In this document: piece after piece, positions 1 to 9,457 of the stretch
Layout of the letters: every line of letters starts with the position of its first letter
Position numbering within the stretch: the stretch's first letter is position 1
Assembly (NCBI GenBank): GCA_020442475.1
Contig: JAGRKA010000008.1
Location: 1 to 60,550 of the forward strand
Direction of reading: 5' to 3'
Length of the DNA: 60,550 nt
From: Alphaproteobacteria bacterium
GTDB taxonomy: Bacteria > Pseudomonadota > Alphaproteobacteria > Micavibrionales > Micavibrionaceae
Notes under the pieces: model-generated
Databases searched by the model: none
Told to the model about the DNA's origin: nothing
Seen by the model: the letters and a program-made list of their open reading frames with translations, nothing else
Program-made: the position numbers and the translations under genes

Positions 1-1
1 G

Positions 2-3000
2 ACGGTCGAGCGGAATATCGTGAACGGGACAGTTGTGGGCGGCGACCATAACGGTATCTTCGTCACGGACTCGACGGGCACGAACAGCGTCCTGAGCAAC
101 CGGGTTTCCAACGCGGGCTGGGACGGGATCAAAATCCTGAACGGTCCAGCGCAGCGCGTAATCGGGAACGTGGTAACAGATTCTCATTTGTCTGGTATTG
201 CGATGTTCAACACGCATAACAGCCTGGTTCAGAATAACGATGTCGACCGCGCCGGGACGTGGGGTCTGCGTCTGGATAATCTGGACGGCTCTATCGTGTC
301 GGGCAATGAAATCGATACAACGGGCAATGACGGTATCGAGACGAACAGCAGTGACGGGATTCAGATTTTATCAAACCGGATCGGGACCAATGGCGGCGTT
401 GATAATATCAGTGGCGAGGGCATTGATGTAAATAATTCCCCGAACTCTACCATCAACAATAACGTTGTAACGGAAACTGTTTCCAACGGAATTTCGATCA
501 ACCCGAGCCCGAACAGTGTAATTCAGGGGAACGTCATTACGAATGTGGGCACGGACGGTATTTTGGTAACGTCCAGCAATAATACGTTGGTCGGCGGTTA
601 TGGTGCTGGCGAAGAAAATACGATTATAAACGCAGGTGATGATGGCGTGAATATCGTAGGCTCAGAGAATGTGTTTGTTGTAGGCAATAGCATCACACAA
701 ACCGGTGATAATGGCGTAGAGATCGTAAATGGCAGCCATGGAGCGCTGGTTGACTTGAACAGAATTGACCAAGCCGGCTGGGATGGCGTAAACGTCCAGA
801 ACAGTAACGGTGTTCGTACGATCCGTAACACGATTCTGAATACGGTCGGCGCCTCCGGCGTAGCCGTCATTAATTCTGCGAATAATCAGGTTTTTGGAAA
901 CAGAATTGATGGGGCCGGGCGTTTAGGAGTTTATGCAGGCAATGCCGATAGCATTTTGATCAATAATAACGGCATCGCAAACACAGGCCTATCTGTTGCA
1001 CTGCTGGGAAGTGGTATTCATGTCGAAAATACTGAGAATGCACGAATCCTGAGCAACATGATCAGCCATGCGGCCCATGACGGGATTAATCTGGGCGATC
1101 CGATCAATTTTGGCATTACCGGCAATACCGGAGCGTTCATCGTGGACAATAACACGATCAACAACACGGCTCGTGATGGCATTCATGCGGAAACAACGCC
1201 GAATGTCCAAATCACGAACAACAAGATCGGCCTGCTTGGCGGTGCGAACAATATCGGTGACGAAGGGATTGATGTAAACAACTCCCCAAGCGCAGATATT
1301 CTAGGCAATCTTGTTTCAAATACCGTTTCTAACGGAATTTCGATTAATCCGTCCCACGGTAGCGTCATTCAGGGTAACACAATCACGAATGCGGGTGCGC
1401 ACGGTATTTTCTCGACCGGCAGCAACAACATCTTGATCCGCTCAAATCAGATTAATCTGACGGGTCTGGATGGTATTCGCTTTGCAAACGGCAATACGGT
1501 TAGGATCGACCGGAACAACATCAGTAACACGGGTCGTGGCGGGATCTGGGCGCATAATTCCTCTAACGTCACGATTGATAATAACGATGTGTTCAACGCC
1601 GGGACGGCAACGACTTGGAGCGGAATTGTCGCAAACAACAATGATGGCGTTCGGATCACGCGCAACCGTGTCGATACGACGAGCTTTGACGGGATCCATG
1701 CGGGCTTTAATCCGGGGAATGTTGCTGCGGCGAACACGAATGTTGTGATTAACGGCAACACGGTACAAAATGCGCTGGTTCGTGGAATTTACTCCGTCGG
1801 CGGCACGCTCAGCGCGAGTCGTAACACTGTGCACGACACAGGTTTCGGTCAGGGGATCCGGATCGACAACAGTGCGGGCGTGAATATTGACCGCAACATT
1901 GTGTACAACACGGGCAGTGACGGGATTGAGTTGAATGATTCCGCAGGTGCAAATATTCGCCGCAACGCGGTGGGTTATACAAATCTGGCTGGCACGATTT
2001 CCGGCGGTGTTGATAATATCGGCGGCGAAGGGATTGATGTGAATCATTCCAACGGCGTACGGATTGTCGGGAACAGGATCATTGAAACGCAATCAAACGG
2101 GATTTCCGTGAATCCGAGCGATAATGTCTTGATCCAGTCCAATACGGTTATTAATGCCGGAGCCGATGGTATTCGCAGCGATGGCGGCACAAATCTGACG
2201 GTACGTAATAACTTCGTGCGTAACGCGGGCGATGACGGGCTGGATGTGAATAACAATCTGGGCTTCGTAACAGTCGTCGGCAATACGTTCCGCAATAACG
2301 GCGATGATGGCGTTGAGATTGACAATACGGCAGGGCTTGTGACCGTTGACCGCAATCATGTTCATAATAACGGTGGTAACGGCCTTGAGATTGACGGCAA
2401 CACGAACGTTCGTATCCGCGGCAATAATATCCACCATAACCGGATAGACGGGATTTATGTTGATGACGCCTCTGTCAGTCTGGAGATCGCCAATAACCGC
2501 GTGCAGCGTAACGGTGATGAAGGGATTGATATCGAAGATAGCGGGTTCATCACTATTGCGAACAATCTGGTCACGGACAATACCAATGACGGGATTGAGC
2601 TGGATGATACGGGTTTTGTTACAATCCGGAATAACCGGATACTCGATAACGGGACGCAGGGTATCGACATTACGGACAGCAGTTTTGTCGATATTGATGG
2701 AAACACAATCCAGCGCAATGCCGATGGGATGGAGTTGGTCGGGGTTGGTTTTGTCACAATCCAGAATAACCTGATCACGGATAACCGTGATGACGGGATT
2801 GTTCTAGACAGGGCAGCCTTTGTCCGTCTGCTGAACAACACGATCAGCGATAATGCCGATCGCGGTTTGCATGCTCGCGGTGCCGGTAACTTTGATATCG
2901 CGCTGGTCGGGAACACGTTCAACGACAACCCGATCGGTGCTGAATTTAATTCCGGCGGTCCGATTGATATTTCAGATCTGGCAAACCCGAACGTCTTTAA

Positions 3001-3676
3001 CGGGGGCGATGTTGCCCTGCGCTTTGCGCCTGCTCCGGTGGGAAGGGGCGGTTTTGCGCCGATGAATCTGGTTGGTGATACGCTGGGCGGTACGATCTTT
3101 AACGGCACCGGCACCCTCTATGTTGAGCTGCGCAACGGTGCGTTCTTTAATCCGGGTACGCCTACGATTATTGACGGCACGAACGCTACGTTCGACGGCA
3201 TTCGTCCGGCGGATACGGGTGGTATATTGCCTGCCGCGATGTTGGCTGCAATTGAAGATAAGCTCAACGACTTTGATGATCTAAACACGCTGGGGCAGAT
3301 TTTTGTCGGGGTTGAGCCTGCCGGGCTAGAGAACATCGAAGATTTCTTTAACCAGTTTGGGCCGTTCGGCGCGGGGCTTCACGGTTTGAACGTCACGGTG
3401 ACGGGCTTGCCTCCGGTCGCTCTGGGTGGCGGTGCTGGCGGTGTACAGAACCTCGCAGGCATTGAACCCGCAGCAGGCGGTGAAGGTGGTGAGGGTGCAA
3501 CCGGTCCACAAGAGCTTGCCGGTATTGAACCTGCCGCTGGTGGTGAAGAAGCTGGATGCTGGGGCGATGCGATGAATGCAGCGGCTTCCGGTACGGTCGT
3601 AAATTTCGATTGGGGCGGCTCTTTTGAAGAAAGTCTCGCCGATGCAGCCGGGTGCGGCGCTTCAGAGACGTTCTAA
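2..3676 (+). CDS. Giant right-handed parallel beta-helix repeat protein, 5' end outside window
   Basis: The reading frame is open to the first base, so the N-terminus lies upstream; 1224 residues are visible. Nearly all of it is short Asn/Gly/Asp-rich coils of about 22-24 residues with the pattern I-x-x-N-x-I...G-x-D-G-I, the hallmark of PbH1/Beta_helix proteins (polysaccharide lyases, epimerases, surface adhesins). The coils are most regular around nt 2250-2850. A longer unit recurs three times, beginning near nt 395, 1241 and 2006, each with GIDVNxS followed by SNGISxNPS. The helix ends near nt 2950; the C-terminal part contains two copies of LAGIEPAAGGE and two late Cys. No sorting anchor is visible. 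Surface or secreted location is inferred; the substrate is unknown. Confidence 0.85.
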   Translation, partial: TVERNIVNGTVVGGDHNGIFVTDSTGTNSVLSNRVSNAGWDGIKILNGPAQRVIGNVVTDSHLSGIAMFNTHNSLVQNNDVDRAGTWGLRLDNLDGSIVSGNEIDTTGNDGIETNSSDGIQILSNRIGTNGGVDNISGEGIDVNNSPNSTINNNVVTETVSNGISINPSPNSVIQGNVITNVGTDGILVTSSNNTLVGGYGAGEENTIINAGDDGVNIVGSENVFVVGNSITQTGDNGVEIVNGSHGALVDLNRIDQAGWDGVNVQNSNGVRTIRNTILNTVGASGVAVINSANNQVFGNRIDGAGRLGVYAGNADSILINNNGIANTGLSVALLGSGIHVENTENARILSNMISHAAHDGINLGDPINFGITGNTGAFIVDNNTINNTARDGIHAETTPNVQITNNKIGLLGGANNIGDEGIDVNNSPSADILGNLVSNTVSNGISINPSHGSVIQGNTITNAGAHGIFSTGSNNILIRSNQINLTGLDGIRFANGNTVRIDRNNISNTGRGGIWAHNSSNVTIDNNDVFNAGTATTWSGIVANNNDGVRITRNRVDTTSFDGIHAGFNPGNVAAANTNVVINGNTVQNALVRGIYSVGGTLSASRNTVHDTGFGQGIRIDNSAGVNIDRNIVYNTGSDGIELNDSAGANIRRNAVGYTNLAGTISGGVDNIGGEGIDVNHSNGVRIVGNRIIETQSNGISVNPSDNVLIQSNTVINAGADGIRSDGGTNLTVRNNFVRNAGDDGLDVNNNLGFVTVVGNTFRNNGDDGVEIDNTAGLVTVDRNHVHNNGGNGLEIDGNTNVRIRGNNIHHNRIDGIYVDDASVSLEIANNRVQRNGDEGIDIEDSGFITIANNLVTDNTNDGIELDDTGFVTIRNNRILDNGTQGIDITDSSFVDIDGNTIQRNADGMELVGVGFVTIQNNLITDNRDDGIVLDRAAFVRLLNNTISDNADRGLHARGAGNFDIALVGNTFNDNPIGAEFNSGGPIDISDLANPNVFNGGDVALRFAPAPVGRGGFAPMNLVGDTLGGTIFNGTGTLYVELRNGAFFNPGTPTIIDGTNATFDGIRPADTGGILPAAMLAAIEDKLNDFDDLNTLGQIFVGVEPAGLENIEDFFNQFGPFGAGLHGLNVTVTGLPPVALGGGAGGVQNLAGIEPAAGGEGGEGATGPQELAGIEPAAGGEEAGCWGDAMNAAASGTVVNFDWGGSFEESLADAAGCGASETF

Positions 3677-3706
3677 GCATTACGACTTAAGGTGAGATCA
3701 ATTTTT

Positions 3707-3735
3707 AAAGGCCGGTTTCGATACCGGCCTTTTTA
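3707..3735 (+). terminator. Rho-independent terminator after the beta-helix gene
   Basis: A GC-rich hairpin (arm AAAGGCCGGT at 3707-3716, six-base loop, complementary arm from 3723) runs into a T tract. It lies 30 nt past the beta-helix stop and just before the 3' end of the convergent acyl-CoA dehydrogenase gene, so it may work in both directions. Confidence 0.85.
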
Positions 3736-3765
3736 TGTGTGGTTCGCAGGATAGAACGGTTCGTA

Positions 3766-5547
3766 TTAAAAACGTGCCTCGTCCAGCGTCATCAGCGTAT
3801 CGGCGCCGGCGAGGACAGCCTTGAAGCGCCAATCGGCTTCAGGCAGCATCCGGGCCATGAAGAAGCGGGCGGTCGTGATTTTGCTCTCATAAAATCCTGT
3901 ATCGCCTTCACCGTTTTTAATTTTTTGCTGCGCGACTTTGACCATCTGTACCCACATATAAGCCAGCGCAACCAGTGCGAATTGGCGTAAATAATCGACG
4001 GAGGCCGCACCTGCTTCATCAGGATTTTTGAGGCCTTTTTGTGCGATCATCGCTGTCGATTGCTGCAGTTTCGCGAAGGCTTTCGCAAGCGGAAAAATAA
4101 ATTCCTGTAATGCTTCATCGCTTTGGTGATCTTCGATAAGTTGCTGCACCGGATGGAAAAATCGGCGTAGCAAACGCCCGTACCCATCCGGCATTTTGCG
4201 GCCTACGAGATCAAGCGCTTGAATGCCGTTCGTGCCTTCGTAAATCTGCGCAATCCGCGCATCACGGACATATTGCTCGACGCCATGCTCCGCAATATAG
4301 CCGTGTCCACCGTAAATCTGAACCGTTAGGTTTGCGACCTCTGAGCCCATATCCGTTTGATAGGCTTTGACGATAGGGGTTAGGAGTGCGACCAAATCTT
4401 CGGCCTCTTTACGTGTGGCTTCGTCCTCGTGATGTTGCGCAATATCGAGAGACATGCCGACCCAGTAAGACAGTGCACGCGCCCCTTCCGTAAAGGCCTT
4501 TCCGGTGAGCAGCATACGGCGTATATCCGGGTGAACAATAATCGGATCGGCGGCTTTGTCTGGCGCTTTAACACCTGTAAGGCTGCGCATTTGCAGGCGT
4601 TCTTTCGCATAGGCAATTCCGTTCTGGTAGGCGACTTCCGCGATGCCCAGCCCCTGCATAGCCACACCAAGTCGCGCAGCATTCATCATGGTGAACATAG
4701 CGCGCAGCCCCTTATGCGGTTCACCTACAAGTTGGCCCCATGCTTCGTCCATATTCATGACGCAGGTGGAGGAGGCCTTGATCCCCATCTTATGTTCGAT
4801 TGAACCGCAGGAGATCGCATTGGCGCTCATATTCTCCGGGTAGAACTTCGGCACGACGAACAGGGAGATTCCCTTCACCCCTTCTGGCGCATCCGGCAGG
4901 CGGGCTAGAACCAGATGGATAATATTCTCCGTCAGGTCGTGTTCACCGGCGGAGATAAAAATCTTGGTACCTGTGATTTTATAGGCGCCCTCTTCATCCG
5001 CCGGGACGGCCTTCGTTTTGATCAGGCCCAGATCGGTTCCGCAATGCGCTTCGGTCAGACACATCGTCCCGGACCATTCACCGGTGATGAGCTTGGGCAG
5101 GTATGTCTGTTTTTGTTCATCGGTGCCGAAGATGTGGAGTGCTTCATACGCGCCTTGCGAGAGGCCCGGATACATACCCAGCGACATGTTCGCACTGCAA
5201 ATCATTTCCTGCATCGCGGTGTTGAGCAGGACCGGCATTCCCATGCCGCCATATTCCGGGTCGGCAGACAGGCCGCACCATCCGCCTTCGGCAAATGTCG
5301 CATAGGCTTCCTTAAAGCCGTCCGGCGTGCGGACAGCACCGTTTTCAAAATGGCATCCCTCAGCATCGCCGCTTTGGTTCAGCGGGAACAGGACGGATTC
5401 GCAGAGCTTTGCACCTTCTTCAAGAATCTGGTCGATGAGATCGGGCGAAACGTCACCATAGCCGGGCAGGGCGCTTAAGCTCTCCGCGTGCAAAACGTCA
5501 TGAATGATAAAGCGAATATCGTCCAGGGGAGGATTATAAACCGGCAT
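3766..5547 (-). CDS. Acyl-CoA dehydrogenase, long form with C-terminal extension (593 aa)
   Basis: FAD-dependent alpha,beta-dehydrogenation of acyl-CoA, the first step of beta-oxidation. The order is N-terminal helical domain, middle beta domain (CLTEAHCGTDLGLIKT, then GTKIFISAGEH), C-terminal helical domain (YGGHGYIAEHGVEQYVRDARI, IYEGTNGIQALDL), and an extra C-terminal domain as in the ~600-aa subfamily that includes DmdC-like enzymes. The exact acyl substrate cannot be read from sequence. I start at the ATG at 5547, which has AAGGAG seven bases upstream; a start seven codons earlier lacks this spacing. The start overlaps the upstream unknown gene by 14 nt, implying translational coupling in a thiolase/unknown/dehydrogenase operon. 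Confidence 0.93.
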   Translation of the reverse strand: MPVYNPPLDDIRFIIHDVLHAESLSALPGYGDVSPDLIDQILEEGAKLCESVLFPLNQSGDAEGCHFENGAVRTPDGFKEAYATFAEGGWCGLSADPEYGGMGMPVLLNTAMQEMICSANMSLGMYPGLSQGAYEALHIFGTDEQKQTYLPKLITGEWSGTMCLTEAHCGTDLGLIKTKAVPADEEGAYKITGTKIFISAGEHDLTENIIHLVLARLPDAPEGVKGISLFVVPKFYPENMSANAISCGSIEHKMGIKASSTCVMNMDEAWGQLVGEPHKGLRAMFTMMNAARLGVAMQGLGIAEVAYQNGIAYAKERLQMRSLTGVKAPDKAADPIIVHPDIRRMLLTGKAFTEGARALSYWVGMSLDIAQHHEDEATRKEAEDLVALLTPIVKAYQTDMGSEVANLTVQIYGGHGYIAEHGVEQYVRDARIAQIYEGTNGIQALDLVGRKMPDGYGRLLRRFFHPVQQLIEDHQSDEALQEFIFPLAKAFAKLQQSTAMIAQKGLKNPDEAGAASVDYLRQFALVALAYMWVQMVKVAQQKIKNGEGDTGFYESKITTARFFMARMLPEADWRFKAVLAGADTLMTLDEARF

Positions 5548-6712
5548 GCTGCGTTTCTCCTTCTTCAAACTCTTTTATACCTTTTTCGAACTCATCCAAC
5601 AACTCAAGGCCACGCTGCCTGATCTCGCCGGTATTGCCCAAGGGACCGCTCAAGAGATAGTCGATACGTTCGACGACTTCCTCTTCATATTCCCGCAGCA
5701 AAGCCATGTCGGTCATGGGCTCTGCCAGTCCCCGGATCATCCGGATATACAGGGTCGTCAGGCTTTCCAAAGAGCCGGGGATCAGTAGCTTTTCTTTTAA
5801 ATGTTCCAAGGCGCTGATTTTATGCTCCATATAGGCGCGGCGGTATTTGCGGATGAATTCAGTTTTTTTCAAAATTTCACGCTTTTGGGCTTCCAGCAGG
5901 ACATTGATCTCTGCGGATTTCATGTAGAGCTTGTTTTCAGGACCGGTCAGCAGGTCTTTGTTCCGTGCGACCGTCTCCAGATAGCGCAGCGCACCTTCTC
6001 GCAGAGAGGGCAGAACGGTTTTATCTGCACCCAAACGGGGCTTGAGCTGTTCGAGTGTTTTAAGCGCCGTATCGGCTCGTTTGAAATCTCCGGTCCGTAT
6101 GCCCGCCCTGAACGAGCGTAGCGCGCTTTCGGCATTCTTTTCTCCAAACAGCTTTTTGCCCTGTTCTTCCAGCGCATTCAGGTACGGCTCCACACCTTTC
6201 AGAACTGCGTGTCCTTGCGTAAGGTCGTCATTGGAGGCTTCGAGTTCCTGACGCTCTCGCCGGAAGCGCCCGAGGAGGACACCCGTATCAGGGGACCACC
6301 TTATGCCCTTTTCACCTTCGGGGGCTTCGCATTCTTCGAGTGCCGTACGCAGGCGCAGGATTGAGCGGTTCAGAAAAATATAGCAGCGGAGGAAGGCAAG
6401 CATATGCTCTTCTAAAGCGTTGCGGATATCTGCGGCCTTTGCTTTGATAGGCCGAGCAGCAGGCAACTCCTCACTGTTTTTATTACGGGTCTGGGCCATC
6501 TGACGGTTTTCAACCCATGTGGCGGCATAGCGAAAAAATTCAGCGTAGAGCATCTCAACAGCGCGTTCTTGCTGATCTGCTCGCGAGGCTTCTCTTTCGT
6601 CGAGAAATCCGGCGGCCATTTCCTTGACGGCATAGGAAAAACGTGCGGCGGCGTCTCCGAAATCGGAATCGCCGGACAGGCCCAGCGTTTGTAAGAGCAA
6701 ATGCGTTGTCAT
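5534..6712 (-). CDS. Unknown helical protein in the beta-oxidation operon (392 aa)
   Basis: I do not recognise a family. The protein is charged and predicted almost wholly alpha-helical, with long Glu/Lys/Arg-rich stretches, no signal peptide and no membrane segment, so it is probably cytoplasmic. It lies 22 nt after the thiolase gene and overlaps the acyl-CoA dehydrogenase start by 14 nt, so it is almost certainly co-translated with both. I start at MTTHLLLQTL; a longer open frame upstream runs back into the thiolase gene on the same strand and reads as low-quality sequence. Position suggests a role tied to fatty-acid oxidation (scaffold, regulator or lipid-granule protein), but this is inference only. 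Confidence 0.75.
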   Translation of the reverse strand: MTTHLLLQTLGLSGDSDFGDAAARFSYAVKEMAAGFLDEREASRADQQERAVEMLYAEFFRYAATWVENRQMAQTRNKNSEELPAARPIKAKAADIRNALEEHMLAFLRCYIFLNRSILRLRTALEECEAPEGEKGIRWSPDTGVLLGRFRRERQELEASNDDLTQGHAVLKGVEPYLNALEEQGKKLFGEKNAESALRSFRAGIRTGDFKRADTALKTLEQLKPRLGADKTVLPSLREGALRYLETVARNKDLLTGPENKLYMKSAEINVLLEAQKREILKKTEFIRKYRRAYMEHKISALEHLKEKLLIPGSLESLTTLYIRMIRGLAEPMTDMALLREYEEEVVERIDYLLSGPLGNTGEIRQRGLELLDEFEKGIKEFEEGETQHAGL

Positions 6713-6734
6713 AGGCGGCCTTGAGGAAAAGGGG

Positions 6735-7874
6735 CTACACAGACTCCAGAATCGTGGCAATGCCTTGTCCGCCGCCGATACACATTGTCGCCAGCGCGTA
6801 ACGGGCGCCTTCGCGTTTGAGCAGGGATGCGGCCTTGCCGGTGATCCTTGCGCCGGATGTGCCGAGCGGATGTCCAAGCGCGATTGCACCGCCATCCAGA
6901 TTAACCTTGCTTTCATCGGCACCGAGTTCCTGAAGAACGGAAAGGCTCTGAGCAGCGAAAGCTTCGTTTAGCTCGATAATGTCGATATCGCCAAGGCTTA
7001 GCCCTGCACGTTCCAGCGCTTTTTGTGTGGCAGGGACAGGGCCGATGCCCATGATTTCTGCGGCACAGCCTGATACGGCGACGGATTTAATCCGCGCCAG
7101 CTTCGGCAGGCCGTGCTTGTCCGCATAGTCCTCGGAGGCGACCAGAACCGCTGCGCTGCCATCCGTCAGAGGAGAGGACGTGCCTGCTGTAACGCTGCCG
7201 TCTTGGAGGAAGGCGGGTTTGAGCTGGGCTAACGCGTCCGTTGTTGAATCTGGACGGATCGTGCCGTCTGTCTTAACATCGCCGATCGGGACGATCTCAT
7301 CATCGAATTTACCGCTTTGTGCGGCCTGCGCGGCTTTTTGATGGGAAGATACGGCGAAGGCCTCCTGCTGGTCGCGGGAAATATCATATTTTTTAGCCAG
7401 ATTTTCGGCTGTTTCCCCCATGGACATATAGGCTTGCGGGTAAAGTTTGCCCAAAGCCGGGTTTGGCATCGGGTTAAAGCCGCCCATCGGGATACGGCTC
7501 ATCGATTCGACCCCGGCGCAGATGAAAAGCTCTCCGGCGCCCATCTGGATTGCGCCTGCCGCCATATGGATCGCGCTCATGCTGGAGCCGCAGAAGCGGT
7601 TCAGCGTTGCGCCGCCTACGGAAACGGGCAATTCCGCGAGATTGACGACCAAGCGGGCGATATTGAAGCCTTGTTCGGCCTCCGGAAAAGCACAGCCCAT
7701 CAGCAGATCTTCGATATCTTCCGGTTTTGCGCCCGGTTTTACAACCGACTCGGCAACCAGCGCTTTGACGATTGCGGCAGCCATGTCGTCTGGCCGCACG
7801 GAAGCCAGCGCTCCTTTATTCGCAAAATGCATGGGGGAGCGTTTGAAACCGCAGATAACAACCGACTTATTCAT
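6735..7874 (-). CDS. Acetyl-CoA acyltransferase (thiolase, FadA-like)
   Basis: Thiolytic cleavage of 3-ketoacyl-CoA, the last step of beta-oxidation (or the reverse condensation). The 379 residues match the usual thiolase length. The nucleophile is Cys95 in LNRFCGSSMSAIHMA; the C-terminal half holds the His motif GGAIALGHPLGTSGAR and the second Cys in CIGGGQG. The RFCGSS form favours degradative 3-ketoacyl-CoA thiolases over biosynthetic PhaA. The start is the ATG at 7874 with AAAGGA upstream; an extension of 53 codons in the same frame runs through the untranslated leader. It is the first gene of the operon. No hydroxyacyl-CoA dehydrogenase/hydratase gene is present nearby. Confidence 0.92.
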   Translation of the reverse strand: MNKSVVICGFKRSPMHFANKGALASVRPDDMAAAIVKALVAESVVKPGAKPEDIEDLLMGCAFPEAEQGFNIARLVVNLAELPVSVGGATLNRFCGSSMSAIHMAAGAIQMGAGELFICAGVESMSRIPMGGFNPMPNPALGKLYPQAYMSMGETAENLAKKYDISRDQQEAFAVSSHQKAAQAAQSGKFDDEIVPIGDVKTDGTIRPDSTTDALAQLKPAFLQDGSVTAGTSSPLTDGSAAVLVASEDYADKHGLPKLARIKSVAVSGCAAEIMGIGPVPATQKALERAGLSLGDIDIIELNEAFAAQSLSVLQELGADESKVNLDGGAIALGHPLGTSGARITGKAASLLKREGARYALATMCIGGGQGIATILESV

Positions 7875-8019
7875 GAAGTTTATTCCTTTCGGGCGTAAGA
7901 ACAGAGCGCACGGACAGTGTATAACGATATAAAAAACGGGTCCATGCCTTTTCCGTGCATCAGAGGGGAGACATTCCAATTGACACTGCCGGAAAAATCG
8001 GGCAGTGAGGGACTTTAAA

Positions 8020-8044
8020 CAGGGCCGTTCCATGTGGCGGCCCT
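8020..8044. promoter_or_regulatory. Hairpin in the leader of the FYDLN gene
   Basis: AGGGCCG and CGGCCCT form a 7-bp stem with a ~10-base loop about 40 nt before the GTG start of the FYDLN protein gene. There is no T tract, so it is not an obvious terminator. It could be a leader structure; function is unproven. The rest of the 210-nt gap to the thiolase start shows nothing distinct. Confidence 0.35.
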
Positions 8045-8084
8045 TCCGGTTTGACGGATATTTGAAAAAAGCAGGAGAAACAAA

Positions 8085-8519
8085 GTGGCGGCGAAGGCTG
8101 AAGAAAGAGGATTAAAAAGAATTTGTACGGGTTGCGGTGTACGTTTTTACGACTTTGGTAAACGGCCCGTGATTTGCCCGTCATGTACTTTGGAGTTTAC
8201 GGGCGAGATCAAGGTCAAAAACCGCCGGGTGCGCGCCGCTATCGCCAATGACGATGGCGCCGAAGGGCAGGTCAGCAAGAAAGCCGTTCAGGACGATGAG
8301 GATGAAGAGGATCTTTCCGAAGATGAAGATGTCATCAGTTTGGACGATGTCGATGCTTTGGAATCGTCCGATGATGACGACGACGATATGCCGGATGCCG
8401 ATCTGGACATGGATAGTGACGATCTGGATGACCTTGAGGATAATGATCTGGACGATCTGGATGGTCTGGATGATGATGATCTCGACGAGGTCGATGATGA
8501 CGAAGAAAGAAACGGCTAA
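8085..8519 (+). CDS. TIGR02300 / FYDLN acid domain protein
   Basis: A 144-residue protein conserved in Alphaproteobacteria. Two CxxC pairs (Cys14/17 and Cys31/34) flank the FYDFGKRPV motif and form a probable zinc ribbon. After residue 70 the chain is almost all Asp/Glu, giving a very acidic tail. Function is unknown; a nucleic-acid or ribosome-associated role is only a guess. It starts at GTG with AGGAG upstream. PrmA follows after 11 nt in the same direction, so the two are probably cotranscribed. Confidence 0.88.
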   Translation: MAAKAEERGLKRICTGCGVRFYDFGKRPVICPSCTLEFTGEIKVKNRRVRAAIANDDGAEGQVSKKAVQDDEDEEDLSEDEDVISLDDVDALESSDDDDDDMPDADLDMDSDDLDDLEDNDLDDLDGLDDDDLDEVDDDEERNG

Positions 8520-8530
8520 GGTCGGTTCTG

Positions 8531-9457
8531 ATGGGGGCCGCAATCGTATATACGGCGCGTATGCGGCTTCCAGCCTCTTTTACGGAGAATGATTCCAGAA
8601 TTCTTTCAAGCGGGTTCGAAGATATGGCCCTTGCTCTATCCGTCTTCCGTGAGAATGGGGATGAGCGTAAGGGCTGGATTCTGGAATGGGTAGTTGAGGG
8701 CAAGCCTTCCTACGAGGCTTTTGCGGCCCGTCTTCTGTCTTTATGTGAGATGTGCGGCAAATCTGCATCTCTTGATCCTGATGACTGGGCTGTAGAGCCT
8801 GTGCCGGAGCGTAATTGGCTCGAGCATTCCTACAGCCAGTTTCCCCCTTTCTCTGTCGGGCCTTTTTTCATTTACGGTTCGCATTGGGAAGAGGGCGTTC
8901 CGGACGGCCAGATGGGCTTACAGATTGACGCGGCTACGGCCTTCGGCTCCGGTGAGCACGGCACAACAAAAGGGTGCCTTCAGGCGATGTTGTCCTTGAA
9001 GGCCAGAGGCGTGTGCCCGTGGAATGTGCTGGATATGGGGACGGGTTCCGGTATTTTGGCTGTCGCGGCTTGGAAGCTCTGGCATACGCCTGTTCTGGCG
9101 GTCGATAATGATCCGGAAGCTGTACGGGTTGCCGATATTCACCGCGCCGCCAATGATATATCCAGCGCGTCTTCTGCGATGATCTGCGTAGAGGGCGATG
9201 GATTTAATACGGACCTCGTTCAAAAGCGGAAACCCTTTGATTTGATCATTGCGAATATTCTGGCTGGACCTTTAGTGGATATGGCTGGGACGCTTGCAGC
9301 CTGCGTCGATGAGAACGGCTATGTGGTGCTGTCCGGCTTGCTATGCGAGCAGGCGGAAAGAGTGCTTGGCGCCTACGAGCTGTATGGCCTGAAGGAGCGT
9401 GAGCGGTTCGACATCGGGGAGTGGTCAACGCTGGTTTTGCAAAATACGGCGTCTTAG
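8531..9457 (+). CDS. prmA: Ribosomal protein L11 methyltransferase
   Basis: SAM-dependent trimethylation of ribosomal protein L11. Family signatures are clear: DAATAFGSGEHGTT at residues 133-146, the SAM-binding LDMGTGSGILAVAA at 167-180, an acidic residue in AVDNDPEAVRVA, and the catalytic-pocket segment IIANILAGPL. The 308-aa length is typical. It follows the FYDLN gene by 11 nt. Its 3' end overlaps the 3' end of a convergent membrane protein gene by 33 nt. Confidence 0.93.
   Translation: MGAAIVYTARMRLPASFTENDSRILSSGFEDMALALSVFRENGDERKGWILEWVVEGKPSYEAFAARLLSLCEMCGKSASLDPDDWAVEPVPERNWLEHSYSQFPPFSVGPFFIYGSHWEEGVPDGQMGLQIDAATAFGSGEHGTTKGCLQAMLSLKARGVCPWNVLDMGTGSGILAVAAWKLWHTPVLAVDNDPEAVRVADIHRAANDISSASSAMICVEGDGFNTDLVQKRKPFDLIIANILAGPLVDMAGTLAACVDENGYVVLSGLLCEQAERVLGAYELYGLKERERFDIGEWSTLVLQNTAS

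Noticed and set aside
395..2060. CRISPR-like or tandem DNA repeats in the first gene
   Set aside because: The repeats are degenerate, in frame and encode beta-helix coils; there are no identical repeats with unique spacers.
1442..2092. 216-codon minus-strand frame inside the beta-helix gene
   Set aside because: Shadow frame with no ribosome site, opposite a clearly coding strand.
6713..6922. 70-residue N-terminal extension of the unknown beta-oxidation operon protein
   Set aside because: It overlaps the 3' end of the thiolase gene on the same strand and reads as low-quality sequence.
3766..7874. Complete fad operon
   Set aside because: Only thiolase and acyl-CoA dehydrogenase are present; no hydratase or hydroxyacyl-CoA dehydrogenase is encoded nearby.
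8181..8543. Hydrophobic Ile-rich open frame on the minus strand
   Set aside because: It is the antisense of the Asp-rich tail of the FYDLN protein; GAT codons read backwards give Ile.
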